In this document: piece after piece, positions 1-5,459 of the stretch
Layout of the letters: each line of letters starts with the position of its first letter
Numbering within the stretch: position 1 is the first letter of the stretch
Assembly: GCA_031260085.1 (NCBI GenBank)
Contig: JAIRKP010000100.1
Coordinates: 1 to 7,418, forward strand
Length of the DNA stretch: 7,418 nucleotides
From: Holosporales bacterium
GTDB taxonomy: Bacteria; Pseudomonadota; Alphaproteobacteria; RUG11792
Direction of reading: 5' to 3'
Translations under genes and position numbers: made by a program
Notes under the pieces: generated by a model
What the model saw: only the letters and a program-made list of their open reading frames with translations
What the model was told of the DNA's origin: nothing
Databases searched by the model: none

Positions 1-195
1 AAAGCACCAGCTGCTGCCGGCGTTATTCACACTGATTTTGAAAAAGGGTTTATTTGCGCTGAGACAATTTCTTATGAAGATTATATAAATTTTGAAGGCG
101 AAAATAAAGCTAAACAATCCGGAAAACTTAGACTGGAAGGAAAAGAATATATAGTCCAAGATGGAGATATCCTGCATTTTAGATTTAATGTGTAG
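1..195 (+). CDS. ychF: YchF/Obg-family ATPase, C-terminal end (partial)
   Basis: Frame 1 is open from the first base to the TAG at 193-195 and gives the last 64 residues of YchF, a ribosome-associated P-loop ATPase related to Obg GTPases. The visible part is the end of the TGS-like C-terminal domain. It holds IHTDFEKGF and AETISYEDY, then [16 protein letters not shown], and it ends in HFRFNV, the near-invariant C-terminus of bacterial YchF. The nucleotide-binding G domain and coiled coil lie upstream of the window. The reading frame is intact and AT-rich like the mur genes, so the gene is probably functional. It ends 251 bases before the rluD remnant. The family identification is very secure, although the role in the cell cannot be judged from this fragment. 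Confidence 0.94.
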   Translation, partial: KAPAAAGVIHTDFEKGFICAETISYEDYINFEGENKAKQSGKLRLEGKEYIVQDGDILHFRFNV

Positions 196-446
196 TCTAT
201 ATTACTTTACTCTCACCTTGTGCCCCCTGGGAACACTTTGGTATGGCATAGGCATAGAGTATTTATTGGGGATGTAGCTAATTGATAATGTTAATACAGA
301 TGATGTTAAGATATCTGAATTCTAATATTTATATGTTTAATCTGCTTTGTAAGCGGCATTTGGTACTCTCTCGGCTTTAGCCGAGGGAGAAATCTCATTG
401 CCAATTGGATTTCTGAACATAACTCGCACCTGGAGGGGTTATTAAG
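196..446. other. Spacer between ychF and the rluD remnant
   Basis: This stretch has no convincing coding frame on either strand. It is mostly AT-rich with a GC-rich hairpin at 366-389. The only other recognisable signal is the GGAGG at 432-436, which is the ribosome binding site of the following S4-domain ORF. I see no tRNA, riboswitch or clear promoter in it. Confidence 0.6.
366..389. repeat. GC-rich hairpin (inverted repeat) after ychF
   Basis: The left arm CTCTCTCGGC (366-375) pairs with GCCGAGGGAG (380-389) across a TTTA loop, giving 10 pairs with one G-U wobble. No T-run follows on the plus strand and none is seen in the opposite orientation, so it is not a typical intrinsic terminator. 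It could still act as a 3' stabilising stem for ychF mRNA, or be a dispersed palindromic repeat. Its GC content stands out from the AT-rich surroundings. Confidence 0.7.
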
Positions 447-712
447 ATGATAATACATATAACAGAGGAGTTTATAGGGGAGCGAATCGACATAGTAATT
501 GCAAAAGTTTTCAAAGATTTTTCTAGATCTCAGATTCAAAAGCTTATAAAAGATGGAGCTATTTCTCAAAATGGTATTCCAATTAATAATATTGCAAAAA
601 AGTTTTAAATCCATGTAAAATTGAAATTGATGAAGAAAAGCTTAGCGATGGTGACGATTATGACATCATTTCAGAAAGTTTGCCAGGGCGTGAGTATGGT
701 AAAATAAATTAG
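447..712 (+). pseudogene. rluD: RluD-type pseudouridine synthase remnant (S4 domain only, frameshifted)
   Basis: RluD-family enzymes convert uridines of 23S rRNA to pseudouridine, using an N-terminal S4 domain to bind RNA. From ATG 447, preceded by GGAGG at 432-436, the frame encodes a clear S4 domain (GERIDIVIAKVF, SRSQIQKLIKDGAI, NGIPINN) and then stops at TAA 606-608 after 53 residues. The S4 domain continues in the -1 frame as VLNPCKIEIDEE. The break lies exactly at A AAA AAG (six A), so one A is missing relative to an intact gene. The second frame ends at TAG 710-712 inside a palindromic repeat. The catalytic domain, with its HRLD motif, is absent here and downstream. The SRS-type S4 sequence favours RluD over RluC, but this is a judgement. 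The lost catalytic domain makes it a pseudogene even if the A-run slips. Confidence 0.8.
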
Positions 713-727
713 ACCATACTCGCGCCC
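686..727. repeat. Palindromic repeat, copy A
   Basis: The arms GGGCGTGAGTATGGT (686-700) and ACCATACTCGCGCCC (713-727) form a 15-bp stem with one G-U wobble and a 12-base AT-rich loop. The same arm core, CGAGTATGGT/ACCATACTCG, occurs in copy B near 7175-7214, so this is a dispersed repeat family and not a local hairpin. It supplies the last codons and stop of the rluD remnant and lies between that remnant and the convergent kinase-like gene. There is no T-run at either side, so its use as a terminator is only possible. Confidence 0.85.
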
Positions 728-740
728 CCGAATACCTGCA

Positions 741-752
741 AAGATTAATCTT
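741..752. repeat. Short perfect palindrome AAGATTAATCTT
   Basis: This is a 12-base self-complementary sequence 13 bases after palindrome copy A. The context GCAAAGATTAATCTT followed by GCATGAATCC resembles a segment at 7332-7358 (GCAAAGAGTAATCTT, then GCATGAGTCC) that lies beyond palindrome copy B. It may be part of the same composite repeat. Confidence 0.5.
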
Positions 753-795
753 ATAAGTATATTGCGCATGAATCCGTACACTGCATCAGAAGTTG

Positions 796-2277
796 TTATT
801 CCGAAGGTGCCGCGGCGGCTGGAGTAGGGCTACTGCATTTGGCGAGAATGTCGCTCCACTCTTTTGATTTTGATCCAATTGGTTGGCCAAATTGCCCAAA
901 ATAGAGTTTTTCGCGAATAACATGCTGGACCAGTGGGTTTAGCAGATTCTGCAAAGGTTCCTCTGGTCCATCCAGATATGCAACTTTAGTGAAACACCAT
1001 AGTACGAAAAGAAATGGGTCCACTCGAGCCATAAATTGACCAAACGCTCTTCCAGCTAATTGGGATAAATTCCTTTCAACTATGGAAGGATCCAAAATCA
1101 TCGCCGAACCAGATTCCACTGACTCTCGAATTATTGTTTGTAAACAGTTAAGCAATTGTGCTTTAACTTCGACTTCAAGTGGGTTATCTTCTCGAAAGAA
1201 TCCTCCTTTGTCTACTCCATGAAACTGCGTAAAAATTTGAGCACCATATTGGCTTTCTAAGTCGCTGAAGCGATCGGCCGTGGCTGATGCTATAGGGCCG
1301 TTTCTCCACTTAAGACAATTTAAATATTTGAGCAAATTAGAAACCTGTTCGCTAGCTGCGAAATTGATAGCTTTTTCTTGCAATCTAATCAGATCAGGAT
1401 GCCCATGGCAGAGTTCAATTACGTTTCGTAAAAACAGAGCGGCTGGGGTAAGGTCCACTGGCAAAAATTCTCCTGTGAGTCGTTTTTCTAGAGATTCGAG
1501 TTGATAGAACTGTGGGAATAGACAACTTGATACAATTTGCTCAAACGAGTCAAACGGCCTCCCACCAGAATGTAAATCGAACATACCAAATCCATGAAGT
1601 GGATGATAGCGAAAATTATCTGAGTGAAAATCACTCAGTCCGATTCCGTGCTTCGTCGTAAAACAAATTACTTGCGCCATTTTGTAGGCCCAGTCTGGAT
1701 ATTGATCAGGAGTCGCATCTTTGAAAAAACTGCTAGTACCATCAAAATACGGCTGAAATGTAATAATTTGTTTGTTCTCCTGAAATCCTGACAAATCAAT
1801 GTTATCAATTTCTATCACTTGATCGTTAATCCAAGCGTGCGTGAGGCAAACAATGCGCCCAAATGGCGACTTCCCATCGAAAGAAAGTTCACGATTTCTT
1901 TTATCCGCTGGAATCCTTTGAGTAATCATTACTTCACTTGCTGGAGCTGTCTTTACAACAACAAAACTCCCGTCAGCTAAAGGAACTAGAAAGGTGTCCG
2001 ATGTGTTGCCATGTTTAAAGCGTTTTATATAACGAGGAGCAGTCGAGCCGGGTTGAAATTGTTCATTGTAGGCTGCTATAGCAGCCGGTAGTTGGACTAT
2101 GGTATCACGATCTGTTCTAAATAACTGTGCATCCTGAAGATTTTCCAGATCAATCATTCTTTGTTGATTAGAGGGGGTTAATCTATCTTTTGCTGGGACC
2201 GATTGAGTTGCGACGACTGAATAGCACGCATTTCCCAGAAAAGTTAATCCTAAAAAGACTTTGGTTAAAGTATTCAC
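796..2277 (-). CDS. Exported protein with APH/choline-kinase-like fold
   Basis: The gene encodes 493 residues from a GTG start (2277-2275), with AAGGA at 2289-2285 placed 7 bases upstream. Residues 1-23 look like a Sec signal peptide: Lys6, then a hydrophobic core, with VVA/T a plausible cleavage site. The middle resembles aminoglycoside-phosphotransferase-type kinases. A glycine-containing loop (HGNTSDTFLV, 89-98) leads to VVVK with Lys109 as candidate ATP-binding lysine. GLSDFHSDN (213-221) matches the catalytic HGDLHxxN loop, with Asp216, His218 and Asn221. GMFDLHSGG (231-239) supplies the metal-binding Asp234. Residues 260-480 are mostly helical and unrecognised, and the tail is PTPAAAAPSE. 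GC is near 45% in a sampled line, well above the mur genes, which suggests acquisition. The substrate is unknown. An export signal on a kinase fold suggests an effector, but that is inference. Confidence 0.85.
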   Translation of the reverse strand: MNTLTKVFLGLTFLGNACYSVVATQSVPAKDRLTPSNQQRMIDLENLQDAQLFRTDRDTIVQLPAAIAAYNEQFQPGSTAPRYIKRFKHGNTSDTFLVPLADGSFVVVKTAPASEVMITQRIPADKRNRELSFDGKSPFGRIVCLTHAWINDQVIEIDNIDLSGFQENKQIITFQPYFDGTSSFFKDATPDQYPDWAYKMAQVICFTTKHGIGLSDFHSDNFRYHPLHGFGMFDLHSGGRPFDSFEQIVSSCLFPQFYQLESLEKRLTGEFLPVDLTPAALFLRNVIELCHGHPDLIRLQEKAINFAASEQVSNLLKYLNCLKWRNGPIASATADRFSDLESQYGAQIFTQFHGVDKGGFFREDNPLEVEVKAQLLNCLQTIIRESVESGSAMILDPSIVERNLSQLAGRAFGQFMARVDPFLFVLWCFTKVAYLDGPEEPLQNLLNPLVQHVIREKLYFGQFGQPIGSKSKEWSDILAKCSSPTPAAAAPSE

Positions 2278-2284
2278 TTGCTTT

Positions 2285-2289
2285 TCCTT
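2285..2289 (-). promoter_or_regulatory. Ribosome binding site of the kinase-like gene
   Basis: AAGGA on the minus strand lies 7 bases before the GTG at 2277-2275. It supports this non-ATG start, as does the signal peptide that begins directly at it. Confidence 0.7.
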
Positions 2290-2311
2290 AATTGTTTCTA
2301 CATATTTGAGT

Positions 2312-2340
2312 ATTATATATCAATAAAAAGGCATTGTCTA
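2312..2340 (-). promoter_or_regulatory. Sigma-70-type promoter of the kinase-like gene
   Basis: On the minus strand, TAGACA (2340-2335, five of six bases of TTGACA) and a perfect TATAAT (2317-2312) are separated by exactly 17 bases. Transcription would start near 2305 and give a leader of about 28 bases with the AAGGA site. It is the best promoter match in the window and suggests the gene is expressed independently by the housekeeping sigma factor. Confidence 0.7.
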
Positions 2341-2462
2341 CCATTTTTAATAATAAAATTATTCGAATATTAGAAATCAATTGCGTGCACTGAAAGATTC
2401 AGGATTTGCAAATGGTACAGAGGCTTGCATGCTTCTTCCATGAAACTGAGGTTAATAATGTA

Positions 2463-2491
2463 TTGAACAAACTTTATAAGTGTGATATTTT
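2463..2491 (+). promoter_or_regulatory. Candidate sigma-70-type promoter for the membrane-protein gene
   Basis: TTGAAC (2463-2468) and TATTTT (2486-2491) are spaced by 17 bases and lie 31 bases upstream of ATG 2523. Such matches arise easily in AT-rich DNA, so this is suggestive only. No Shine-Dalgarno sequence is visible between it and the ATG. Confidence 0.4.
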
Positions 2492-2522
2492 GTATGAAAT
2501 ATAATCATTATCAATTAACTAG

Positions 2523-2828
2523 ATGTTAAAGTTTTTTATTACTCATCTCCAAGTTATAAGTGCTGTTTTATTGGGGTATGCATTCAATTGTATTCTTCAT
2601 TTTGCTATGGAAGATAAATTAGGCTTACTTCTTGACAAAACTGTGTTGTTTGATTATGAATACGCAAAATGCATGTCGTGCATGACAGTGAGCGGCATTA
2701 TTTTTCTTTTATCAACTTATTTTAAGAATAAGAAATCAGCTGTAGTTATTAATAAAAACGAGACAGAGAAAAAACTGTTCGCGAGGATATTGTTAATATC
2801 AATTTTAATTTGCGCTATACAGCATTAA
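2523..2828 (+). CDS. Hypothetical membrane protein, N-terminal part (probably frameshifted)
   Basis: The frame gives 101 residues from ATG 2523, rich in hydrophobic segments. Likely membrane helices lie at about 5-27 and 50-66, with a third starting at about 87 (FARILLISILICAIQ) that is cut short by TAA 2826-2828. A basic, soluble stretch (KNKKSAVVINKNETEKK) separates helices two and three. I do not recognise a family. The third helix breaks off just where the +1 frame carries on as SIKILYLYLV into the next ORF, so these are probably two halves of one gene. The base composition is AT-rich, unlike the exported-protein genes on either side. No clear ribosome binding site precedes the start. Confidence 0.6.
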   Translation: MLKFFITHLQVISAVLLGYAFNCILHFAMEDKLGLLLDKTVLFDYEYAKCMSCMTVSGIIFLLSTYFKNKKSAVVINKNETEKKLFARILLISILICAIQH

Positions 2829-2838
2829 AATACTTTAT

Positions 2839-3378
2839 TTGTATTTAGTTGGAAAAACAGATTTTATCATAATAACAAAAATTTTGATTACGGCTTCTAT
2901 CATAATGATCGGAGTGTTATATCTAATCTTGGAAAGCAAGGGAATTTATACATCAAACTGCAAGTTATACTATTCAATAGTATATTCAATTACTATGTCT
3001 TTTCTAGCCATAGGCGGATATATGACTAATTCATATGCAAACCCAAAAGTATTAAGAAGTATAAACAAAGATTCAGAAATTGAGAAAAAGGTCAGAGAAA
3101 TATCTAGTATTTTGCGAGGAAAACACACCGTATTGAATTCTTCAAAAGACGTTTTAAATGAACTGGGTTATTATCAGCAGGAAATAATTAGTTCAGGTAA
3201 AATAAAATATACAAAACTAAATGATCAAGAATTTACATTGGAATATGAACTCCAAACAGATAAAGAAGATATATCTAAAATAAAAAGATTAAAGCATATT
3301 TGCAATAATGCCGCCACGTTTCTAGATGAAAAATACTATAAAGGTATTCACATAAAAACATTCAAGATTCAGAAATAG
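2839..3378 (+). CDS. Hypothetical membrane protein, C-terminal part (probably frameshifted)
   Basis: The frame gives 179 residues if read from TTG 2839, but no ribosome binding site precedes this codon and no better start exists before the first helix. This suggests it is the downstream half of the gene beginning at 2523. Membrane helices lie at about 9-31 (IIITKILITASIIMIGVLYL) and 43-63. A soluble C-terminal region of about 115 residues follows, rich in Lys and Glu and probably cytosolic. Joined, the product would have about five helices and roughly 285 residues. No known domain or catalytic motif is recognised. The frame is open up to TAG 3376-3378, where the GC-rich block begins abruptly. 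Confidence 0.55.
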   Translation: MYLVGKTDFIIITKILITASIIMIGVLYLILESKGIYTSNCKLYYSIVYSITMSFLAIGGYMTNSYANPKVLRSINKDSEIEKKVREISSILRGKHTVLNSSKDVLNELGYYQQEIISSGKIKYTKLNDQEFTLEYELQTDKEDISKIKRLKHICNNAATFLDEKYYKGIHIKTFKIQK

Positions 3379-3598
3379 CCTTATTTTTTGGGATCGCATC
3401 CCGAGGGCGGAGTTAGAGAAAATCACCGCTTTTTTCAGCACAACAGCTATAAGGCATTCGGGAGCTAGGAGGGCCGACTCAAGACGAGCCGGTGAAAAAC
3501 CCGCAACCAAGCCCATCCCATTCGCCTTCAGCCCTGGCCTGAGCAAAGCAAGCAACACTATAATAAGCAGTACCCCCGGTTCCTGAACTCCACGACAC
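3379..3598. other. GC-rich segment without a convincing gene
   Basis: Composition changes sharply at the end of the membrane-protein gene: a sampled line (3481-3540) is about 57% G+C, against about one third in murG. A small inverted repeat, GGGATCGCATCCC, lies near the left edge (3391-3403). A minus-strand frame here encodes a hydrophobic stretch, LLIIVLLALL, but it starts inside the neighbouring pseudogene region and runs into the plus-strand gene, so I do not call it. It may be the decayed downstream part of the 3821-4231 gene. Confidence 0.5.
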
Positions 3599-3820
3599 TC
3601 AGTCCCAATCCAGATCGTGCTCAACTGCAATCAACCCGCGAGTATCTCCTGCATGCTCACCAATTTTAAAATTAGCAATCCCCCCTCCTAAATACGGGAA
3701 TACCATCTCAGCATCAGTCATCAGACGGATATTCACGAGCCTCGACCGCCCATCCGAAAGTTTTCCTCGCCAACAGTGGCTGAAGCGAGACAAAGGGATG
3801 CCGAGTGAGGCTGGAGCTTC
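3599..3820 (-). pseudogene. In-frame continuation of the Cys-rich exported protein beyond a TGA
   Basis: Directly after the TGA at 3823-3821 the same minus-strand frame stays open for 73 more codons to a second TGA at 3601-3599. It reads EAPASLGIPLSRFSHCWRG, later VNIRLMTDAEMVFPYLGGG, and ends VEHDLDWD. The mixed, protein-like composition suggests that it was once the C-terminal half of the gene starting at 4231, giving about 210 residues in all. The first TGA would then be a nonsense mutation. A separate gene starting at TTG 3793 is possible but has no clear ribosome binding site. No family is recognised. Confidence 0.45.
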
Positions 3821-4231
3821 TCATTCAGAACCGTGGAATTCTCTTTGGTCAGCTCCAATGATACGGAGAATAGGCACTGGCCACCCTTCCGTCAAGGTCA
3901 CAACCTCATCTATCATCTTGCTCTCGGCGAACCCACCTTCTTGGGCGGGATCTAGTTCAGAAGCGGGCGGAGGCGGGGGTGTCTCTTCCGATGCCGACGA
4001 AAGCTCCAGCTCATCTTTTCCAAAGTGTTCCTTAATCCATCTGCAGAATGAACCGCAGCAACAACAACACCCTACCTCTTCATCGGTTGCACCTTCCAGA
4101 AGTGTGCGATTCGACAGGCCCATGCTGCTGGGCCGGAGGGGCTCAATGAGGGTGGACGCTAGACAAGATGATGCTGAGAGGGCAATCTGGGTAGTGCAGG
4201 CCGTGAGCGCACTAAGTAAAATCTTTATCAT
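3821..4231 (-). CDS. Small Cys-rich protein with signal peptide (possibly truncated)
   Basis: The frame gives 136 residues from ATG 4231-4229, with AGGA 7 bases upstream and a TATAAT nearby. Residues 1-26 form a likely Sec signal peptide (MIKILLSALTACTTQIALSA, with cleavage after ALSA or CLAS). The rest is low-complexity: five consecutive cysteines at 55-59 plus Cys63, an acidic and serine-rich stretch, and five prolines at 85-89. The C-terminal TEGWPVPILRIIGADQ looks like ordered sequence that is cut off by TGA. The frame continues open beyond that stop, so the gene may be broken. GC reaches about 62% in a sampled line, far above its neighbours, which suggests foreign origin. No family is recognised. 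The opposite strand is also open here but lacks start signals of equal quality. Confidence 0.5.
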   Translation of the reverse strand: MIKILLSALTACTTQIALSASSCLASTLIEPLRPSSMGLSNRTLLEGATDEEVGCCCCCGSFCRWIKEHFGKDELELSSASEETPPPPPASELDPAQEGGFAESKMIDEVVTLTEGWPVPILRIIGADQREFHGSE

Positions 4232-4248
4232 ATCTTTTTCCTGTTAAT

Positions 4249-4277
4249 ATTATACCTATCAATATTCAAGTTAACAT
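4249..4277 (-). promoter_or_regulatory. Candidate promoter of the Cys-rich exported protein
   Basis: A perfect TATAAT lies on the minus strand at 4254-4249, 17 bases from ATGTTA (4277-4272), which is a weak -35. The gene's AGGA ribosome binding site follows at 4242-4239 and its ATG at 4231. The -10, the ribosome site and the signal peptide lined up support the minus-strand gene. The leader would be only about ten bases, which is short. Confidence 0.4.
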
Positions 4278-4407
4278 AAAAATTATTAATAAATGGTTAA
4301 TATTGGTGTGACTAAAGATATTCAGTTTAGGGCAAACCATTAAGAAATAGCAAATTGACTGATTACTTGTTAAAATAGCAGCTAAGATTGGATCTGATTT
4401 TTTATAG

Positions 4408-5445
4408 ATGAAAGTTATTATTGCAACTGGCGGAACTGGCGGGCATGTCTTCCCCGGAGTCTGCATTGCGAATGAATTGAGAAAAAACAATGTTTCGATA
4501 TTATTTGCAACCGACAAAAGAGGAGTAAAGTATTTAGGGGATTGTGCCAATAAAGCAATAATTCAAAAAATCAATACCTCATCGAGATATCTTCTTTATA
4601 TTTCCCTATTAAAAGAGATCGTTTCTGCGGTAATTTATTTATTAAAAAATCGATATGATTGCGTGATTGGATTTGGAGGATATCCATCTGTTCCATATGT
4701 TTTAGCTGCGCAAATTTTAAGAAAAAAAACAATCATTCACGAACAAAACGCAGCCATTGGAAAAGCAAATAAACTTCTGTCTCGCCTTGCCTCAAGAATA
4801 ATAACTTCATTTGAAAATACTAAAAATTTAAAAAAATCTAACAAGATTATCAATATAGGAACACCAACCAGGTTTGAAAGTATGTATGATTTAGAAGAAG
4901 TGCACGAAAATGGAGATTTTACGATATTAGTAATTGGAGGCAGTCAGGGTGCGCAAATATTTTCAAAATTAGTAACACATGCGTTGTGCGATTTAAAAGA
5001 AAGTAATATTATGATTTACTCTCAAGTTATCGAACAGGATATCGATTTTGTGAAAAAGCAATTTCAGCAAGCGCAGATAAACCATGAAGTTAAGAGTTTT
5101 TTTAATAATATCGATGCTTTATATAAAAAAGCAGATTTAGTTATTGCTCGGGCTGGGGCATCGAGTATATTCGAAATAATAGGATTTAAAAAACCGGCCA
5201 TTCTTATTCCTTATAAAAAATCAATAAATGGTGATCAAGAAGAAAATGCGAAATTTCTTTTAAAAAACGATGCAGCTATTGTTGTTGACGAATTGAATAT
5301 AACTAGCTCAGACTTAAAAGAAATGATAAAGAAATTAATTAATAATCCAAAAAAATTAACTACTATGAAAAAAAATCTAGAGAAAATTTACACTTCAAAT
5401 ATAACTAAAAAAGTCGTGAGTGAAATTCTGAATACATTAAAATAA
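4408..5445 (+). CDS. murG: UDP-GlcNAc:lipid I GlcNAc transferase MurG
   Basis: MurG adds GlcNAc to lipid I on the inner face of the cytoplasmic membrane, making lipid II for peptidoglycan. The 345 residues are near full length for the GT28 family. The N-terminal domain carries the glycine-rich loop GGTGGHVFPG (8-17), GFGGYPSVP (88-96) and HEQNAAIGKANKLL (111-124). The C-terminal, UDP-GlcNAc-binding domain carries IGGSQGAQ (176-183), RAGASSIFEI (248-257) and GDQEENAKFL (275-284), which includes the Gln/Glu residues expected for donor binding. ATG 4408 puts the glycine loop at the usual distance from the N-terminus, although no good Shine-Dalgarno is visible. It lies 14 bases upstream of murC and is probably co-transcribed. 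The usual upstream ftsW is not adjacent. Codon use is strongly AT-rich and the frame is intact. Confidence 0.97.
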   Translation: MKVIIATGGTGGHVFPGVCIANELRKNNVSILFATDKRGVKYLGDCANKAIIQKINTSSRYLLYISLLKEIVSAVIYLLKNRYDCVIGFGGYPSVPYVLAAQILRKKTIIHEQNAAIGKANKLLSRLASRIITSFENTKNLKKSNKIINIGTPTRFESMYDLEEVHENGDFTILVIGGSQGAQIFSKLVTHALCDLKESNIMIYSQVIEQDIDFVKKQFQQAQINHEVKSFFNNIDALYKKADLVIARAGASSIFEIIGFKKPAILIPYKKSINGDQEENAKFLLKNDAAIVVDELNITSSDLKEMIKKLINNPKKLTTMKKNLEKIYTSNITKKVVSEILNTLK

Positions 5446-5446
5446 G

Positions 5447-5453
5447 AAAGGAG
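5447..5453 (+). promoter_or_regulatory. Ribosome binding site of murC
   Basis: AAAGGAG, the best Shine-Dalgarno match in the window, lies 6 bases before GTG 5460. It decides for the GTG start, because no ATG lies near. It sits in the 14-base gap after the murG stop. Confidence 0.85.
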
Positions 5454-5459
5454 ATTAAA

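Noticed and set aside
306..614. Minus-strand frame opposite the rluD remnant
   Set aside because: It runs across a spacer hairpin and the well-supported S4 domain on the other strand, with no family resemblance.
686..727. Palindrome copy A as a bidirectional intrinsic terminator
   Set aside because: The stem is strong and sits between convergent genes, but neither side has a T-run, and the same stem recurs elsewhere. Repeat element is the primary call.
796..2277. Lipoprotein signal in the kinase-like protein (Cys18)
   Set aside because: The residues before the cysteine are GNA, and the leucine is at -4, not at -3, so the lipobox is poor. A normal Sec cleavage after VVA fits better.
2341..2522. 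Possible tail of a broken gene (a short frame with LRALKDSGFANGTEA)
   Set aside because: The frame is only about twenty codons long and is not recognised. It is too short to separate from chance.
3322..3630. Minus-strand frame with a hydrophobic LLIIVLLALL stretch
   Set aside because: It overlaps the end of the plus-strand membrane-protein gene and the TGA-interrupted frame, has no clear ribosome binding site, and its C-terminus is just the reverse of AT-rich coding sequence.
3599..4231. TGA read as tryptophan (recoded genetic code) across the Cys-rich gene
   Set aside because: murC ends in TGA immediately overlapping the next start, and tryptophans in murC and the kinase-like gene use TGG. 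A nonsense mutation or a true stop is simpler.
3798..4247. Open plus-strand frame of about 149 codons opposite the Cys-rich exported protein
   Set aside because: The minus strand has TATAAT, AGGA, ATG and a signal peptide in line, whereas the plus frame has no ribosome binding site and a serine-rich shadow-like composition. In GC-rich DNA the opposite strand often stays open.
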